Positions 1-8,257 of a stretch of 64,000 nucleotides of DNA are shown one piece after another. The notes beneath the pieces were generated by a model that was not told the origin of the DNA, made no database searches, and was given only the letters and a program-made list of their open reading frames with translations. This DNA comes from Anaerosacchariphilus hominis (lineage in GTDB: Bacteria > Bacillota > Clostridia > Lachnospirales > Lachnospiraceae), in NCBI RefSeq assembly GCF_014290175.1, contig NZ_JACOOR010000001.1:124001-188000 (forward strand). The letters run 5' to 3'. The stretch's first letter is position 1, and each line of letters starts with the position of its first letter. The position numbers were made by a program, and so were the translations under genes.

Positions 1-426
1 CTGGCTTACCAGATTTTGACCAGCACCGGAGGACGCAAACATGATTTCTTCATGCTGGATGGCAGCTATGAGTATTTTCTTTATCTTACCAACGACCATC
101 AGGGGGAGGTGATACTTGCACTGTTGTGCGACCCTGGGAAAACTGCGGAGCTGGATCGCATTCTGCTCCAAGGTCTTACTGCGAGGCAGCCCGGACTGGC
201 TATTGAGCATGACGGCATTTCACCGGATGGCTCACCAGTCCTATTTGGCTATTTCTGCGATCTGCCCCGTATCGCACGCTTTAACACCTCTCTCGAACTA
301 TCCGAGCGCCCGGGCACACTGATCTGCTTTGACTTCCAGGCAGAGGTACTTCGCAGCTACTGCGGTTCTCGGGTGCGCTTCCAGACCATTGACTTCACAA
401 AATTCGAGGGGAGGTTGTTCCCATAA
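1..426 (+). CDS. C-terminal part of an unrecognised element protein
   Basis: The reading frame is open to the left edge of the window, so the gene starts outside it. A TTG at 16 lies in frame but has no ribosome site and is unlikely to be the true start. The visible 141 residues are a soluble, mixed-composition domain (FMLDGSYEYFLYL, then GYFCDLPRIARFN) with no motif I recognise. It ends at TAA 424-426, just where the coupling-protein gene begins, and carries the Shine-Dalgarno sequence of that gene (GAGGGGAGG, 405-413) in its last codons. Translational coupling with the conjugation gene suggests a role in DNA transfer, but this is inference only. Confidence 0.6.
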   Translation: MAYQILTSTGGRKHDFFMLDGSYEYFLYLTNDHQGEVILALLCDPGKTAELDRILLQGLTARQPGLAIEHDGISPDGSPVLFGYFCDLPRIARFNTSLELSERPGTLICFDFQAEVLRSYCGSRVRFQTIDFTKFEGRLFP

Positions 427-443
427 ACAAGAAAAAACTGATC

Positions 444-2378
444 GTGAGCCTGATTGCAGCGCCCTTTGCCATTCTTGCAATCCTATACGCAGGCGGCTTT
501 CTGGCACAGCTTTTGGGTAACTATGCAACCTGGAAACAGGGCGGCGGTATTCCCGGCGATGGTACTTCACCGCTGGCCGCTTCGCCCGACTTCCTTCTCT
601 GCCTTTCCTCTGTGCTCCGACCGCCTTATGGCGTGTATGGCATTTTGATCTGCATTGGCTTGTTAGCAGTGCTGCTCATCATGGTCATGCGCATGGGATA
701 TGGTGATGCCGGCGAGTATGACGAAGACCGTAATTTCTCCTACTCCGCCAAAGGCACTTATGGCACCTCCGGCTGGATGTCCCGCAAAGAGATGTCCGGC
801 GTACTGGATCTGGTGCCCGATCTGCGCAAACACAAGGGTGTTGTACTGGGTATGCTGGATGGCAAAGCAGTCTGCATACCGGAAGATACCAGAATCAACA
901 GTAATCTGGCAGTCTACGGCGCCAGTGGTTCCATGAAAACCCGTTCGTTTTGTATGAACCGTATCCTTCAGGCCACTGTCCGAGGCGAAAATGGCGCCGG
1001 AGAATCGTTGATCATCTGCGATCCCAAATCGGAATTGTACGAGAAGTCAAGCGAATTTCTCCGCAGCCGGGGCTATTGTGTCAAGGTATTCAACCTCGTT
1101 TCGCCTGAAAACTCAGATTCCTGGTGTTGCCTTGCCGAAGTTGAGGGACAGGAACTAATGGCCCAGCTTTTTGTAGATGTCATCATCAAGAACACCACGA
1201 ACAACGGCAAGAGCGACCATTTCTGGGATGCCTGCGAGATGAATCTGCTCAAGGCCTTGGTACTGTATGTGGATCAAGGCTATGCGGAAGAAAACCGCAA
1301 CATTGGCGAAGTCTACCGGTTGCTGACTCTCAATGGGGAATCCCAACTTGACACATTGTTCGAGGCGCTTCCTTCCACGCACCCTGCCAAAGCACCCTAC
1401 AGCCTGTTCAAGCAGGCCAGCGACACAGTGCGAAGCGGCGTGATTATCGGTCTGGGCAGCCGCCTGCAGGTATTCCAGTCTGAGCTGATCAAAAAAATTA
1501 CCGCTAAGAATGAGATCGATCTGGAACTTCCGGGTCAGCAGCCCTGTGCCTACTTCCTCGTTACCAGCGACCAGGACAGCACCTTTGATTTTCTGGCCTC
1601 GCTGTTTCTATCTTTCTGCTTCATCAAACTGGTGCGATATGCAGACCACAACTGCGAGGGCGGCAAACTGCCTGTGCCTGTCCATATCCTTGGGGAAGAA
1701 CTGACAGCGTGCGGCACGATCCCAGACCTCTCCCGCCGGCTCAGCGTAATACGCTCCCGGAATATCTCCATGTCCTGTGTGTTCCAAAATCTCGCAGGAT
1801 TGCAGAACAGATACCCGCAGAATTTGTGGCAGGAAATCATTGGAAACTGTGACGCGCAGTTGTTTTTAGGCTGTACAGACCAGCTTACTGCCGAATTTAT
1901 TTCTGCCAGGACAGGGCTTGCCTCTGTAGCAGTATCCAGTAAATCCAAACAGCTGGGCACCTGGCGTATCTCCAACTATACACCGGAGTTTCGTGAGACC
2001 TCCGGTGTTGGAAAACGCCCTGTACTTACTCCTGATGAAGTCCTGCGGCTCCCGCTGGATCAGGCGCTCATCATCATCCGTGGCAAGAAGGTTCTGCAGG
2101 TAGACAAAATGGATTACTCCAAACACCCGGAAGCCAAGTACCTGCGTTCCTGCAAAGCATCTGCCCATGTGCCGGAATGGCGCCGCTTGGAAGAAGAAGC
2201 CGCCAAAACACCGCAGCCTGCGCCGAAACCGGCTCCTGCAGCAAAGAAACCGGCAAAGCGCAAAGCCACCAAACCGGCATCCCCCACAGATAAATCACCC
2301 AAAGAGGCTCCGGCTCCCAAATCTGCCGGTACGCCGGAAGGCATTATCACCACAGACAAGGATTCCATCCTGTCTTGA
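444..2378 (+). CDS. VirD4/TraG-type conjugative coupling protein (T4CP)
   Basis: Inner-membrane hexameric ATPase expected to bring relaxase-bound DNA to the conjugative channel. Two hydrophobic segments lie at about residues 5-25 and 64-84. Walker A is GASGSMKT near residue 159, followed by the LIICDPKSEL strand typical of TraG/VirD4 ATPases. The second motor motif, HILGEELTACGTIPDLSRRL, matches the conserved LLDEFANIG..P region with variant acidic residues. The tail is Pro/Ala/Lys-rich. It resembles the CD1115-type coupling proteins of clostridial conjugative elements. The GTG at 444 is the first ordinary start. The ribosome site at 405-413 is better spaced for an ATA at 423, which would add INKKKLI in front. 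No relaxase lies in the window. Confidence 0.88.
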   Translation: MSLIAAPFAILAILYAGGFLAQLLGNYATWKQGGGIPGDGTSPLAASPDFLLCLSSVLRPPYGVYGILICIGLLAVLLIMVMRMGYGDAGEYDEDRNFSYSAKGTYGTSGWMSRKEMSGVLDLVPDLRKHKGVVLGMLDGKAVCIPEDTRINSNLAVYGASGSMKTRSFCMNRILQATVRGENGAGESLIICDPKSELYEKSSEFLRSRGYCVKVFNLVSPENSDSWCCLAEVEGQELMAQLFVDVIIKNTTNNGKSDHFWDACEMNLLKALVLYVDQGYAEENRNIGEVYRLLTLNGESQLDTLFEALPSTHPAKAPYSLFKQASDTVRSGVIIGLGSRLQVFQSELIKKITAKNEIDLELPGQQPCAYFLVTSDQDSTFDFLASLFLSFCFIKLVRYADHNCEGGKLPVPVHILGEELTACGTIPDLSRRLSVIRSRNISMSCVFQNLAGLQNRYPQNLWQEIIGNCDAQLFLGCTDQLTAEFISARTGLASVAVSSKSKQLGTWRISNYTPEFRETSGVGKRPVLTPDEVLRLPLDQALIIIRGKKVLQVDKMDYSKHPEAKYLRSCKASAHVPEWRRLEEEAAKTPQPAPKPAPAAKKPAKRKATKPASPTDKSPKEAPAPKSAGTPEGIITTDKDSILS

Positions 2379-2412
2379 ACAAAACTATCAAATTCATAGG
2401 AGGTTTTAATCT

Positions 2413-3903
2413 ATGGCAACCAAGAAAAAAGAACTTCTGGAACAGGACGCTCCTGTTACCGAAACCGTTATGTCGGAAGGCGAAACTCTGCTGGCCGATA
2501 CCGCTCAACCTGAATCCCTTCCTGCTGACGCTGGCGATGGTCTGGATTTGAACGAACTGCTGGGGCAGATGGATCAGCCCCTGGAGGACACCTCTGCCGA
2601 AGATATGGCTGAAGATCCCCTTCCTGAACTTACCGAGGAGGAAATGTTCGGGGATACGCCTGCTGAAACAGACGATCAAAGCGCTGCTCCCACTGATATG
2701 CCGGAAGACTCTGATGTGCAGCCGCCTGATGTTTACGAAGATAACGCCGACGCTGTGCAGGAACCCCCTGCATCTCCCAAGCGTACCAGCCGAAAGAAGA
2801 AAAAAGCAGTTGCTCCTGAAGAAACTGTCACAGAGGAAATCCATGCCGAGACCGCCGAGCCGGTGGATACAGCCGACACTATTCTTGATACGGAGGAACC
2901 TGCTGTGGAGCCTGATGTTCCTGCCGTGGAGGAAGCTGCCGCTCCTGCACCCACTCCTTCTCCTCCCCGGCGTCAGCCCCGCCCCCAGCGCAGCGAGGCC
3001 CCCGTCCTTACCATCCGCAGCCGGGATGATGTCGAGACTGCCGAAGACCGTGATGATGTAATCTGGCATGAAATCCATAATGCCTACCGCACCCGCAAGA
3101 TCATCACCGGCAAGCTGGGCGGCATTGAACAGCTGGACAACCGCAAGACGGTGGCAGTTGTGGATTACAAGGGGTTCCGTGTCATTATCCCTATCAAGGA
3201 AATGATGATCAATCTGGGCCGCAGCCCTTCCGGTCAGGAATACGCCGACCTTATGCTGCGCCAAAATAAGATCCTTGGCAACATGCTCGGCGCTGACATT
3301 GACTTCATCGTGCGTGGTATCGACTCCAAAACCCGCAGCGTAGTTGCCAGCCGCAAGGAGGCCATGCTGCGCAAACGCCAGATTTTCTATCTGGATACGG
3401 ATGCTGCCGGTATGTACCGTGTCTATGAGGGCCGCATCGTCCAGGCGCGTGTGATTGCAGTAGCTGAAAAGGTTGTGCGCGTGGAAGTTTTCGGCGTTGA
3501 AACCTCCATCCTTGCCCGTGACCTTGCCTGGGACTGGATCGGTGACGCCCATGAGCGTTTTTCCGTAGGCGATGAGGTGCTGGTCCGGATTCTCAGTGTG
3601 CGGCGCAACAGTCTGGAAGACTTGGGCATCAAGGCTGACATCAAGAGTATTTCCGAGAACACCGACAGAGACAACCTGCAGAAGTGCCGTATCCAGGGCA
3701 AGTATGCCGGCCGTGTCACAGATGTCCACAAGGGTGTTGTCTATGTGCGCCTCTCCAACGGTGTCAATGCGGTAGCCCACTCCTGCTATGACTACCGGAT
3801 GCCCGGCAAAAAGGACGATGTATCTTTTGCCGTCACCCGTCTGGATATGGAGCGGGGTGTGGCCGTAGGTATTATCACCCGGATCATCCGCCAGAACCTT
3901 TGA
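2413..3903 (+). CDS. S1-domain (RNA-binding OB-fold) element protein with long acidic N-terminus
   Basis: About the first 200 residues are low-complexity and rich in Glu, Pro, Ala and Thr, with a basic patch SRKKKK. From about residue 215 the protein becomes structured. It shows S1-like OB-fold signatures: TVAVVDYKGFRVIIP, YEGRIVQARVIAVAEKVVRV, FSVGDEVLVRILSV and YAGRVTDVHKGVVYVRLSNG, suggesting two or three S1 modules. S1 folds bind single-stranded nucleic acid, so a role in handling RNA or transferred ssDNA is possible but not shown. It lies 34 nt behind the coupling protein with a strong AGGAGG and closes that operon before a terminator. A long open frame on the opposite strand here is only a codon-bias shadow. 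Confidence 0.75.
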   Translation: MATKKKELLEQDAPVTETVMSEGETLLADTAQPESLPADAGDGLDLNELLGQMDQPLEDTSAEDMAEDPLPELTEEEMFGDTPAETDDQSAAPTDMPEDSDVQPPDVYEDNADAVQEPPASPKRTSRKKKKAVAPEETVTEEIHAETAEPVDTADTILDTEEPAVEPDVPAVEEAAAPAPTPSPPRRQPRPQRSEAPVLTIRSRDDVETAEDRDDVIWHEIHNAYRTRKIITGKLGGIEQLDNRKTVAVVDYKGFRVIIPIKEMMINLGRSPSGQEYADLMLRQNKILGNMLGADIDFIVRGIDSKTRSVVASRKEAMLRKRQIFYLDTDAAGMYRVYEGRIVQARVIAVAEKVVRVEVFGVETSILARDLAWDWIGDAHERFSVGDEVLVRILSVRRNSLEDLGIKADIKSISENTDRDNLQKCRIQGKYAGRVTDVHKGVVYVRLSNGVNAVAHSCYDYRMPGKKDDVSFAVTRLDMERGVAVGIITRIIRQNL

Positions 3904-3910
3904 GCAAAAG

Positions 3911-3955
3911 AGCCTGGGGAGCAGTTATTTGGCTACTCCCCAGGCTCGCTTTTTG
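3911..3955 (+). terminator. Rho-independent terminator after the S1-domain gene
   Basis: Perfect 11-bp stem AGCCTGGGGAG / CTCCCCAGGCT with a 14-nt loop, followed by GCTTTTTGC. It marks the end of the first backbone segment and the left edge of the A/T-rich cargo block. Confidence 0.85.
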
Positions 3956-4035
3956 CTAACTTCTATTTTTCATATTGTAGACGCCCACGACAGCGACACA
4001 TTATTTACAAAGACTTTGATGTGTCATTGTCATTA

Positions 4036-4380
4036 TTACCTTCTTAAAAGAACCCATTCTTTTTTCTTATTGCTTCCCTGACGTGTAAGGATACCTTTCT
4101 GTTTCAGCGTTTTAATTGCCCTATCTATTGTAGATGTACCGACCTCCAGCAATTCTGCCAATTCCTTAACTGTGATGTTAGGATTTTTCTTAACGCACTC
4201 TATAATCCGTTCTTCATTCGGCTTGAGATTTATCGCACCATTTATCACACCATTTATCACACCATCATTTTGGTGCTTTCCAAAATCAGGATGAATATAA
4301 AGAGTGGTCGCAAAATAAGTCCGGTCCCCTCTTAAATCTCTAATTCTGATTTTTAGGTTCCATATGCGTTTATTTTTCAC
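4036..4380 (-). CDS. Winged-helix protein, probably the C-terminal remnant of a larger regulator/ATPase
   Basis: Residues 52-114 form a clear winged helix (NPNITVKELAELLEVG, then STIDRAIKTLKQKGILTRQG). Before it sit two and a half copies of the short repeat GVIN/GVIN/GAIN, a linker often seen near the C-terminus of AlbA_2/Schlafen-type ATP-binding regulators and Fic-type proteins. The only start is a GTG at 4380 with no ribosome site upstream, and the N-terminal 40 residues look like the end of another domain. I therefore read it as a truncated remnant, although a small DNA-binding regulator of the divergent ATPase gene is possible. Confidence 0.5.
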   Translation of the reverse strand: MKNKRIWNLKIRIRDLRGDRTYFATTLYIHPDFGKHQNDGVINGVINGAINLKPNEERIIECVKKNPNITVKELAELLEVGTSTIDRAIKTLKQKGILTRQGSNKKKEWVLLRR

Positions 4381-4428
4381 AAAAATAAAGTTATAATCTA
4401 TATAATCAAAGATTTAGGAGGCAATTTC

Positions 4429-5625
4429 ATGCTGATTCAGTTTCGTGTAGAGAACTTTCTCTCTATCAAAGACAGTGTCGTGTTATCCCTGCTTTCCAGT
4501 AAGGATAACGAGCATTCGGAACATCTGATTGTGAATGGAAGCAAACGGTATTTGAAGTCTGCCGTGATTTACGGAGCCAACGCTTCCGGGAAGTCCAATG
4601 TCCTTCATGCATTCTGGTTCATGGTAAATTATGTGCTGACTTCGCATAACCAACAACTCCACAAAGCCATCGAACGTTCGCCTTTCAAGTTTGACCGTGA
4701 AACACCCTCTCACCCCAGCAGCTTTGAGGTCATCTTCACCGCAAATGGCATCCGATATGCGTATGGCTTTTCGGTAACAGACAAAGCTGTTATTGAAGAA
4801 TACCTATATTACTATCCCAATGGCCGGCAGGCGATCATTTTTGAGCGGCAAAACACAAACGATTTTCGCTTTACCGTTGATGTCGATAAACAAAGCACGC
4901 TCAAAAATCGCACTTCACCTAACAAGCTCTATCTGTCTGTTGCATCAAACTGGAGCTATTCCAAGGTAATTCCTGTTCTGGAGTGGTTTGCTTCCTGCCG
5001 ATTCATCACGAAACATTCTGCTGCAGACGCCTATGAACTTGAAGCAGAACAGCTCAAAGACGATAGTTGCCGGCATATGATTGCCTCTATGCTGCGTGGC
5101 GCAGATTTTGGTATACAGTCACTTCAAATGCGTGATTTAGAACCCGCCACTTCTCAGCAAGGCGATATTTTCACCAATATTGAGGTCATTCACACGGTAC
5201 AAGATACAGAGGGAAATACTTCTTCCTACACACTGAACATGGCGGAGGAATCCGATGGCACCCTCAGTTATTTCAAACTGATTTGTGCTGTAAAAAAGAT
5301 ATTGGATGAAGGAACACTTTTTGTAGTAGATGACATGGATTCTCACCTGCATCCCCTCCTGACAAAGCATCTGGTCTCACTCTTTAACAGCGTGGAATTC
5401 AATCCAAATGGGGCACAGTTGATTTTCACATCACACAATACCAATCTTCTTGACTTGGATGTACTGAGGAGAGATCAAATTTGGTTTACCGAAAAAGATG
5501 AACTGACCGCTGCTACCGATTTGTTCTCCCTCCAAGCTTTTTCTATCCGCAAAGACACTAAACTGGAGAAGGGCTATTTAATCGGCCGTTATGGTGCAAT
5601 TCCTTTTATTAAGGGTGGGCTGTAA
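4429..5625 (+). CDS. AAA15/OLD-like ATPase (abortive-infection-type)
   Basis: A 398-residue SMC/ABC-fold ATPase. It begins with the family hallmark MLIQFRVENFLSIKD. Walker A GANASGKSN is at 49-57, an ABC-signature-like ESDGTLSYF near 274-282, Walker B LFVVDDMDSHLHP at 297-309 and the switch histidine motif FTSHNTNLLD at 333-342. IWFTEKD at 351-357 is also typical of the group. Relatives are usually paired with RloB-like nucleases or act as single-gene phage-defence ATPases; this is family knowledge. No RloB-like gene follows directly. The gene has its own AGGAGG and a TATAAT upstream (4392-4397), and lies in an A/T-rich insert in the conjugative element. Confidence 0.8.
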   Translation: MLIQFRVENFLSIKDSVVLSLLSSKDNEHSEHLIVNGSKRYLKSAVIYGANASGKSNVLHAFWFMVNYVLTSHNQQLHKAIERSPFKFDRETPSHPSSFEVIFTANGIRYAYGFSVTDKAVIEEYLYYYPNGRQAIIFERQNTNDFRFTVDVDKQSTLKNRTSPNKLYLSVASNWSYSKVIPVLEWFASCRFITKHSAADAYELEAEQLKDDSCRHMIASMLRGADFGIQSLQMRDLEPATSQQGDIFTNIEVIHTVQDTEGNTSSYTLNMAEESDGTLSYFKLICAVKKILDEGTLFVVDDMDSHLHPLLTKHLVSLFNSVEFNPNGAQLIFTSHNTNLLDLDVLRRDQIWFTEKDELTAATDLFSLQAFSIRKDTKLEKGYLIGRYGAIPFIKGGL

Positions 5626-5742
5626 AGCAGCTGCGGACAGAGCAAAAATGATATTCCCAAAATTAGATATGCTTAAATTTCAAAAAATATCTGTATTTAA
5701 TTTTCGAGATGTGCTATACTATACTAAGAAAGGGGCGATAAC

Positions 5743-6927
5743 ATGAATATACGAAAAATCAGCGTTGGGAACTTTAAGTCCCTGTATAGCGCATCATTTG
5801 AGCCAGGTAAAATCAATGTGTTTGTTGGTGCCAATGGCTCTGGCAAGTCCACTATTTTGGAGGCTATCGGCCTCTTGAGTGCAGCTATGACTGACCGTGT
5901 TGATTCTGCAAGTCTTCAACGGAAGGGTGTGCGTTTAAGCATTCCCTCTCTTTACAAGTCTAATTTTAAGGATCTGAAAAGAAAGAAACTGGCCGTAGAT
6001 CTTTCCTTGGAATGGGAGGATGACTGTTGTTCTGATCAGTTCCGCTATGATGTACACCTAACAACCCCTACCGATACGGATTACTGGAGATACCATTCGG
6101 AAGCATTTTTCCAGAATGACGAGAGAATATGGGGGCGCAGTAATGCATCCCAGCAGCAGGCCAACAGCTATATTGGGTTTTTCTTGATTGATGACAATCA
6201 GGAACTGACAAACGGCCGTAAAATTGCACAACATTTCTCCTCTTATGGTATTTTCCAACCCAATACCATGACTTTACGCGGGACGATTCCAGATCCAAAT
6301 CAAACCACTCCAATCGGACTGAATGGCGGTCGTCTGGCTGAGGCAATAAAAACATTGATTCATGAGGAAGATGGCGAACTGTATTTTGGCAATTTATATA
6401 TGGATGATATCCTTGATATGATTGATTGGGCTTCTGATATTTCCGTGGATGCTCCCAAGAAAAGCAATATCAACGCCAACATTCCTACCACTCGTCAGAT
6501 TATTGAGTTTACAGACCGCTATATGAAAGAAAACTCCCGGTTTACCGGTTATGATGCCAGCGAAGGTGCTTTGTATGTGCTGTTTATGTTGGCTCTAGCC
6601 ATGCATCCGCAGGGTCCTTCTATTTTTGCGGTAGACAGTTTTGACCATGCATTGAATCCCCGTCTTGCCAAAAAAATGATACAAGTATTCTGCGAACAGA
6701 TCATTCAGAACAATAAACATGTTTTCCTTACCACTCATAATCCCTTGGTTTTAGATGGGCTTGATTTGACTAATGATGATATTCGCTTGTTTGCAGTAGA
6801 CCGTGATGACAATGGGCACGCACAGATCAATCGAATTCTTGTATCTCAGGAACTGATAAATGAAGGTCAGTCTTTGTCCCGGCTCTGGATCAACGGTAGA
6901 CTGGGAGGTGTGCCGACACTGTTATGA
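5743..6927 (+). CDS. AAA/SMC-type ATPase, partner of the following TOPRIM-like protein
   Basis: A 394-residue P-loop ATPase starting KISVGNFKSL. Walker A is GANGSGKST (about 30-38), Walker B FAVDSFDHALNPRLAKK (about 294-310) and the switch motif FLTTHNPLVLDGL (about 329-341). It overlaps the next gene by 4 nt (ATGA), so the two products are probably made in fixed ratio and work together. ATPase plus TOPRIM pairs of this layout occur in OLD-, Gabija- and PARIS-type anti-phage systems; which of these it belongs to, if any, cannot be told by eye. A TATACT box (5716-5721) and AGGGG lie upstream, so it may have its own promoter apart from the 4429 gene. Confidence 0.8.
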   Translation: MNIRKISVGNFKSLYSASFEPGKINVFVGANGSGKSTILEAIGLLSAAMTDRVDSASLQRKGVRLSIPSLYKSNFKDLKRKKLAVDLSLEWEDDCCSDQFRYDVHLTTPTDTDYWRYHSEAFFQNDERIWGRSNASQQQANSYIGFFLIDDNQELTNGRKIAQHFSSYGIFQPNTMTLRGTIPDPNQTTPIGLNGGRLAEAIKTLIHEEDGELYFGNLYMDDILDMIDWASDISVDAPKKSNINANIPTTRQIIEFTDRYMKENSRFTGYDASEGALYVLFMLALAMHPQGPSIFAVDSFDHALNPRLAKKMIQVFCEQIIQNNKHVFLTTHNPLVLDGLDLTNDDIRLFAVDRDDNGHAQINRILVSQELINEGQSLSRLWINGRLGGVPTLL

Positions 6928-7661
6928 AAAATATCGGAATCGTCTGCGAAGGACCGACAGACTATATTATATTAAAAAAGGTCATCGACCTGATAACCAA
7001 TGAAACTAATTATTATGTACAGCTCCAACCAGAACCCGACTTAACAGGACAATACGGAAACGGTTGGAAGGGTGTCTGGAAATGGTGTTGCGATAATGCT
7101 GATATCCGCAAACAACTTATGAAGGATATTACGCCCAGGCTGGATTTTCTGGTCGTTCAAATGGATGGAGATGTATCTCGGAAGGAAAAGTCTGCTCATT
7201 GTTCGTGTCCGTCTGTCAAATGTCCTTATAAGGGCATTCGAAATCCTCTGGAATGTGATATAAAACCGGAAGATAGGGATGCTTGCCCTGTCATTCTTCC
7301 ATGTCAAAACCATGGAGCACCTATTACTGGTTACATGGAGCATTTGAAAGGATTACTTTCTACATGGCTAAAAGAACCCGATGATACCTGTATTGTTATC
7401 CCCTGTGACAGTACAGAGGCATGGATTGTAGCTGCCTATGATAATACGGCAGAAGTTGAATTTATCAAAGATCCTTGGGAATCTGTCATTGCCAAGAGGA
7501 AAACTTATCACGATATTCGCATTTCGGGCAAGAAAAAGAGAACCCGCATTTTCGAACAATTTGCTCCTATTGTTTGTGAGAATTGGGAACAAGTAACCAA
7601 TCTTTGCCAAAGTGCACGAGACTTCGAACAAAGCATCTACACCCTTTCCCATCAGACATAA
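6924..7661 (+). CDS. TOPRIM-like nuclease-type protein with cysteine-rich insert
   Basis: A 245-residue protein. The TOPRIM-like acidic motifs are E9 in GIVCEGPTDYIIL and D81/D83 in FLVVQMDGDVS. A later STEAWIVAAYD stretch (163-173) resembles the conserved block of RloB/DUF4276-like proteins. Between them is a run with Cys93, 95, 100, 111, 121 and 127, which could form a zinc site and is unusual in this fold. It is translationally coupled to the ATPase by ATGA. The expected role, by analogy with OLD-family systems, is an ATPase-controlled nuclease that harms phage or host nucleic acid after infection. This function is inferred, not shown. Confidence 0.65.
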   Translation: MKNIGIVCEGPTDYIILKKVIDLITNETNYYVQLQPEPDLTGQYGNGWKGVWKWCCDNADIRKQLMKDITPRLDFLVVQMDGDVSRKEKSAHCSCPSVKCPYKGIRNPLECDIKPEDRDACPVILPCQNHGAPITGYMEHLKGLLSTWLKEPDDTCIVIPCDSTEAWIVAAYDNTAEVEFIKDPWESVIAKRKTYHDIRISGKKKRTRIFEQFAPIVCENWEQVTNLCQSARDFEQSIYTLSHQT

Positions 7662-7745
7662 TATTGGCATAACATTGGCACAGTCCTGCCCTTTCGCCGT
7701 AAATCCATATCTGTTATACTTGGTACAGTCAAAACTTTGCATAGC

Positions 7746-7774
7746 AGCCGCTCCGGTTTGGAGCGGCTGTTTTC
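7746..7774 (+). terminator. Hairpin terminator after the TOPRIM gene
   Basis: Perfect 9-bp stem AGCCGCTCC / GGAGCGGCT with a 5-nt loop, then GTTTTC. It ends the cargo transcript and lies inside the longest possible frame of the next gene, so that gene must start downstream of it. Confidence 0.75.
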
Positions 7775-7790
7775 AATTTCAGTAAAGGTG

Positions 7791-8249
7791 GTGGTTTCTA
7801 TTCTCTTTCAAAAAGCCCGGAAAGTGCTGAACAACGAGCGGGGCGAAGCCAACTATTTCAGTACGGTGGTCTTCATCTTCATCGCTGTCCTGCTGCTGGC
7901 CTTCATTATTGACCTGTTCAGCATCATTTCCACCAAGCAGGAACTTGACCATGCCGCCGATCAGATGGTCAAACAGATCCAGCTTTCCGGCGGCGTCAAC
8001 GGCGAGACCGATGAGCTGTTTGAATTTTTGAGTTCTCAGATCGAAGGAGCCGAAAATATTTCCTACTCCATTGACGCTACCTACACATCACCCAGGCCAT
8101 CCGGTATGACAAATGCCATCCAGTTGGGCACCCCCTTCTTCATTACCATCGAGGGAGATGCCAAACTGGGCGGGTTCTGGAATTTTGACCTGGTAAACAT
8201 CACAGTGGTTGCCCGTGGCAGCGGCGTCAGTGAGCACTACTGGAAGTGA
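7791..8249 (+). CDS. TadE-like single-pass pseudopilin (DUF4320-like)
   Basis: A small protein with a basic N-terminus, the motif NNERGEANYF, then one hydrophobic helix (STVVFIFIAVLLLAFIIDLF) and a soluble extracellular-type domain. This layout is that of TadE/TadF pseudopilins, in which an RG-containing motif precedes the helix and is cut by the prepilin peptidase. As I recall, element proteins like this are called DUF4320. The start is uncertain. GTG 7791 is used here, but AAAGGTGG (7784-7791) is better spaced for ATT 7800, giving [M]LFQKARKVL. It opens the Tad operon directly after the defence cargo terminator. Confidence 0.7.
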   Translation: MVSILFQKARKVLNNERGEANYFSTVVFIFIAVLLLAFIIDLFSIISTKQELDHAADQMVKQIQLSGGVNGETDELFEFLSSQIEGAENISYSIDATYTSPRPSGMTNAIQLGTPFFITIEGDAKLGGFWNFDLVNITVVARGSGVSEHYWK

Positions 8250-8257
8250 GGTGACCT

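Noticed and set aside
2347..3780. Long open frame on the - strand (477 codons) opposite the S1-domain gene
   Set aside because: It is antisense to a gene with clear S1 motifs, has a composition typical of a third-position shadow in GC-rich DNA, and lacks a ribosome site.
4226..4265. Short tandem repeat (GVIN-GVIN-GAIN codons) considered as a CRISPR or iteron array
   Set aside because: Units of about 12 nt without spacers, inside a coding frame and explained as a protein linker.
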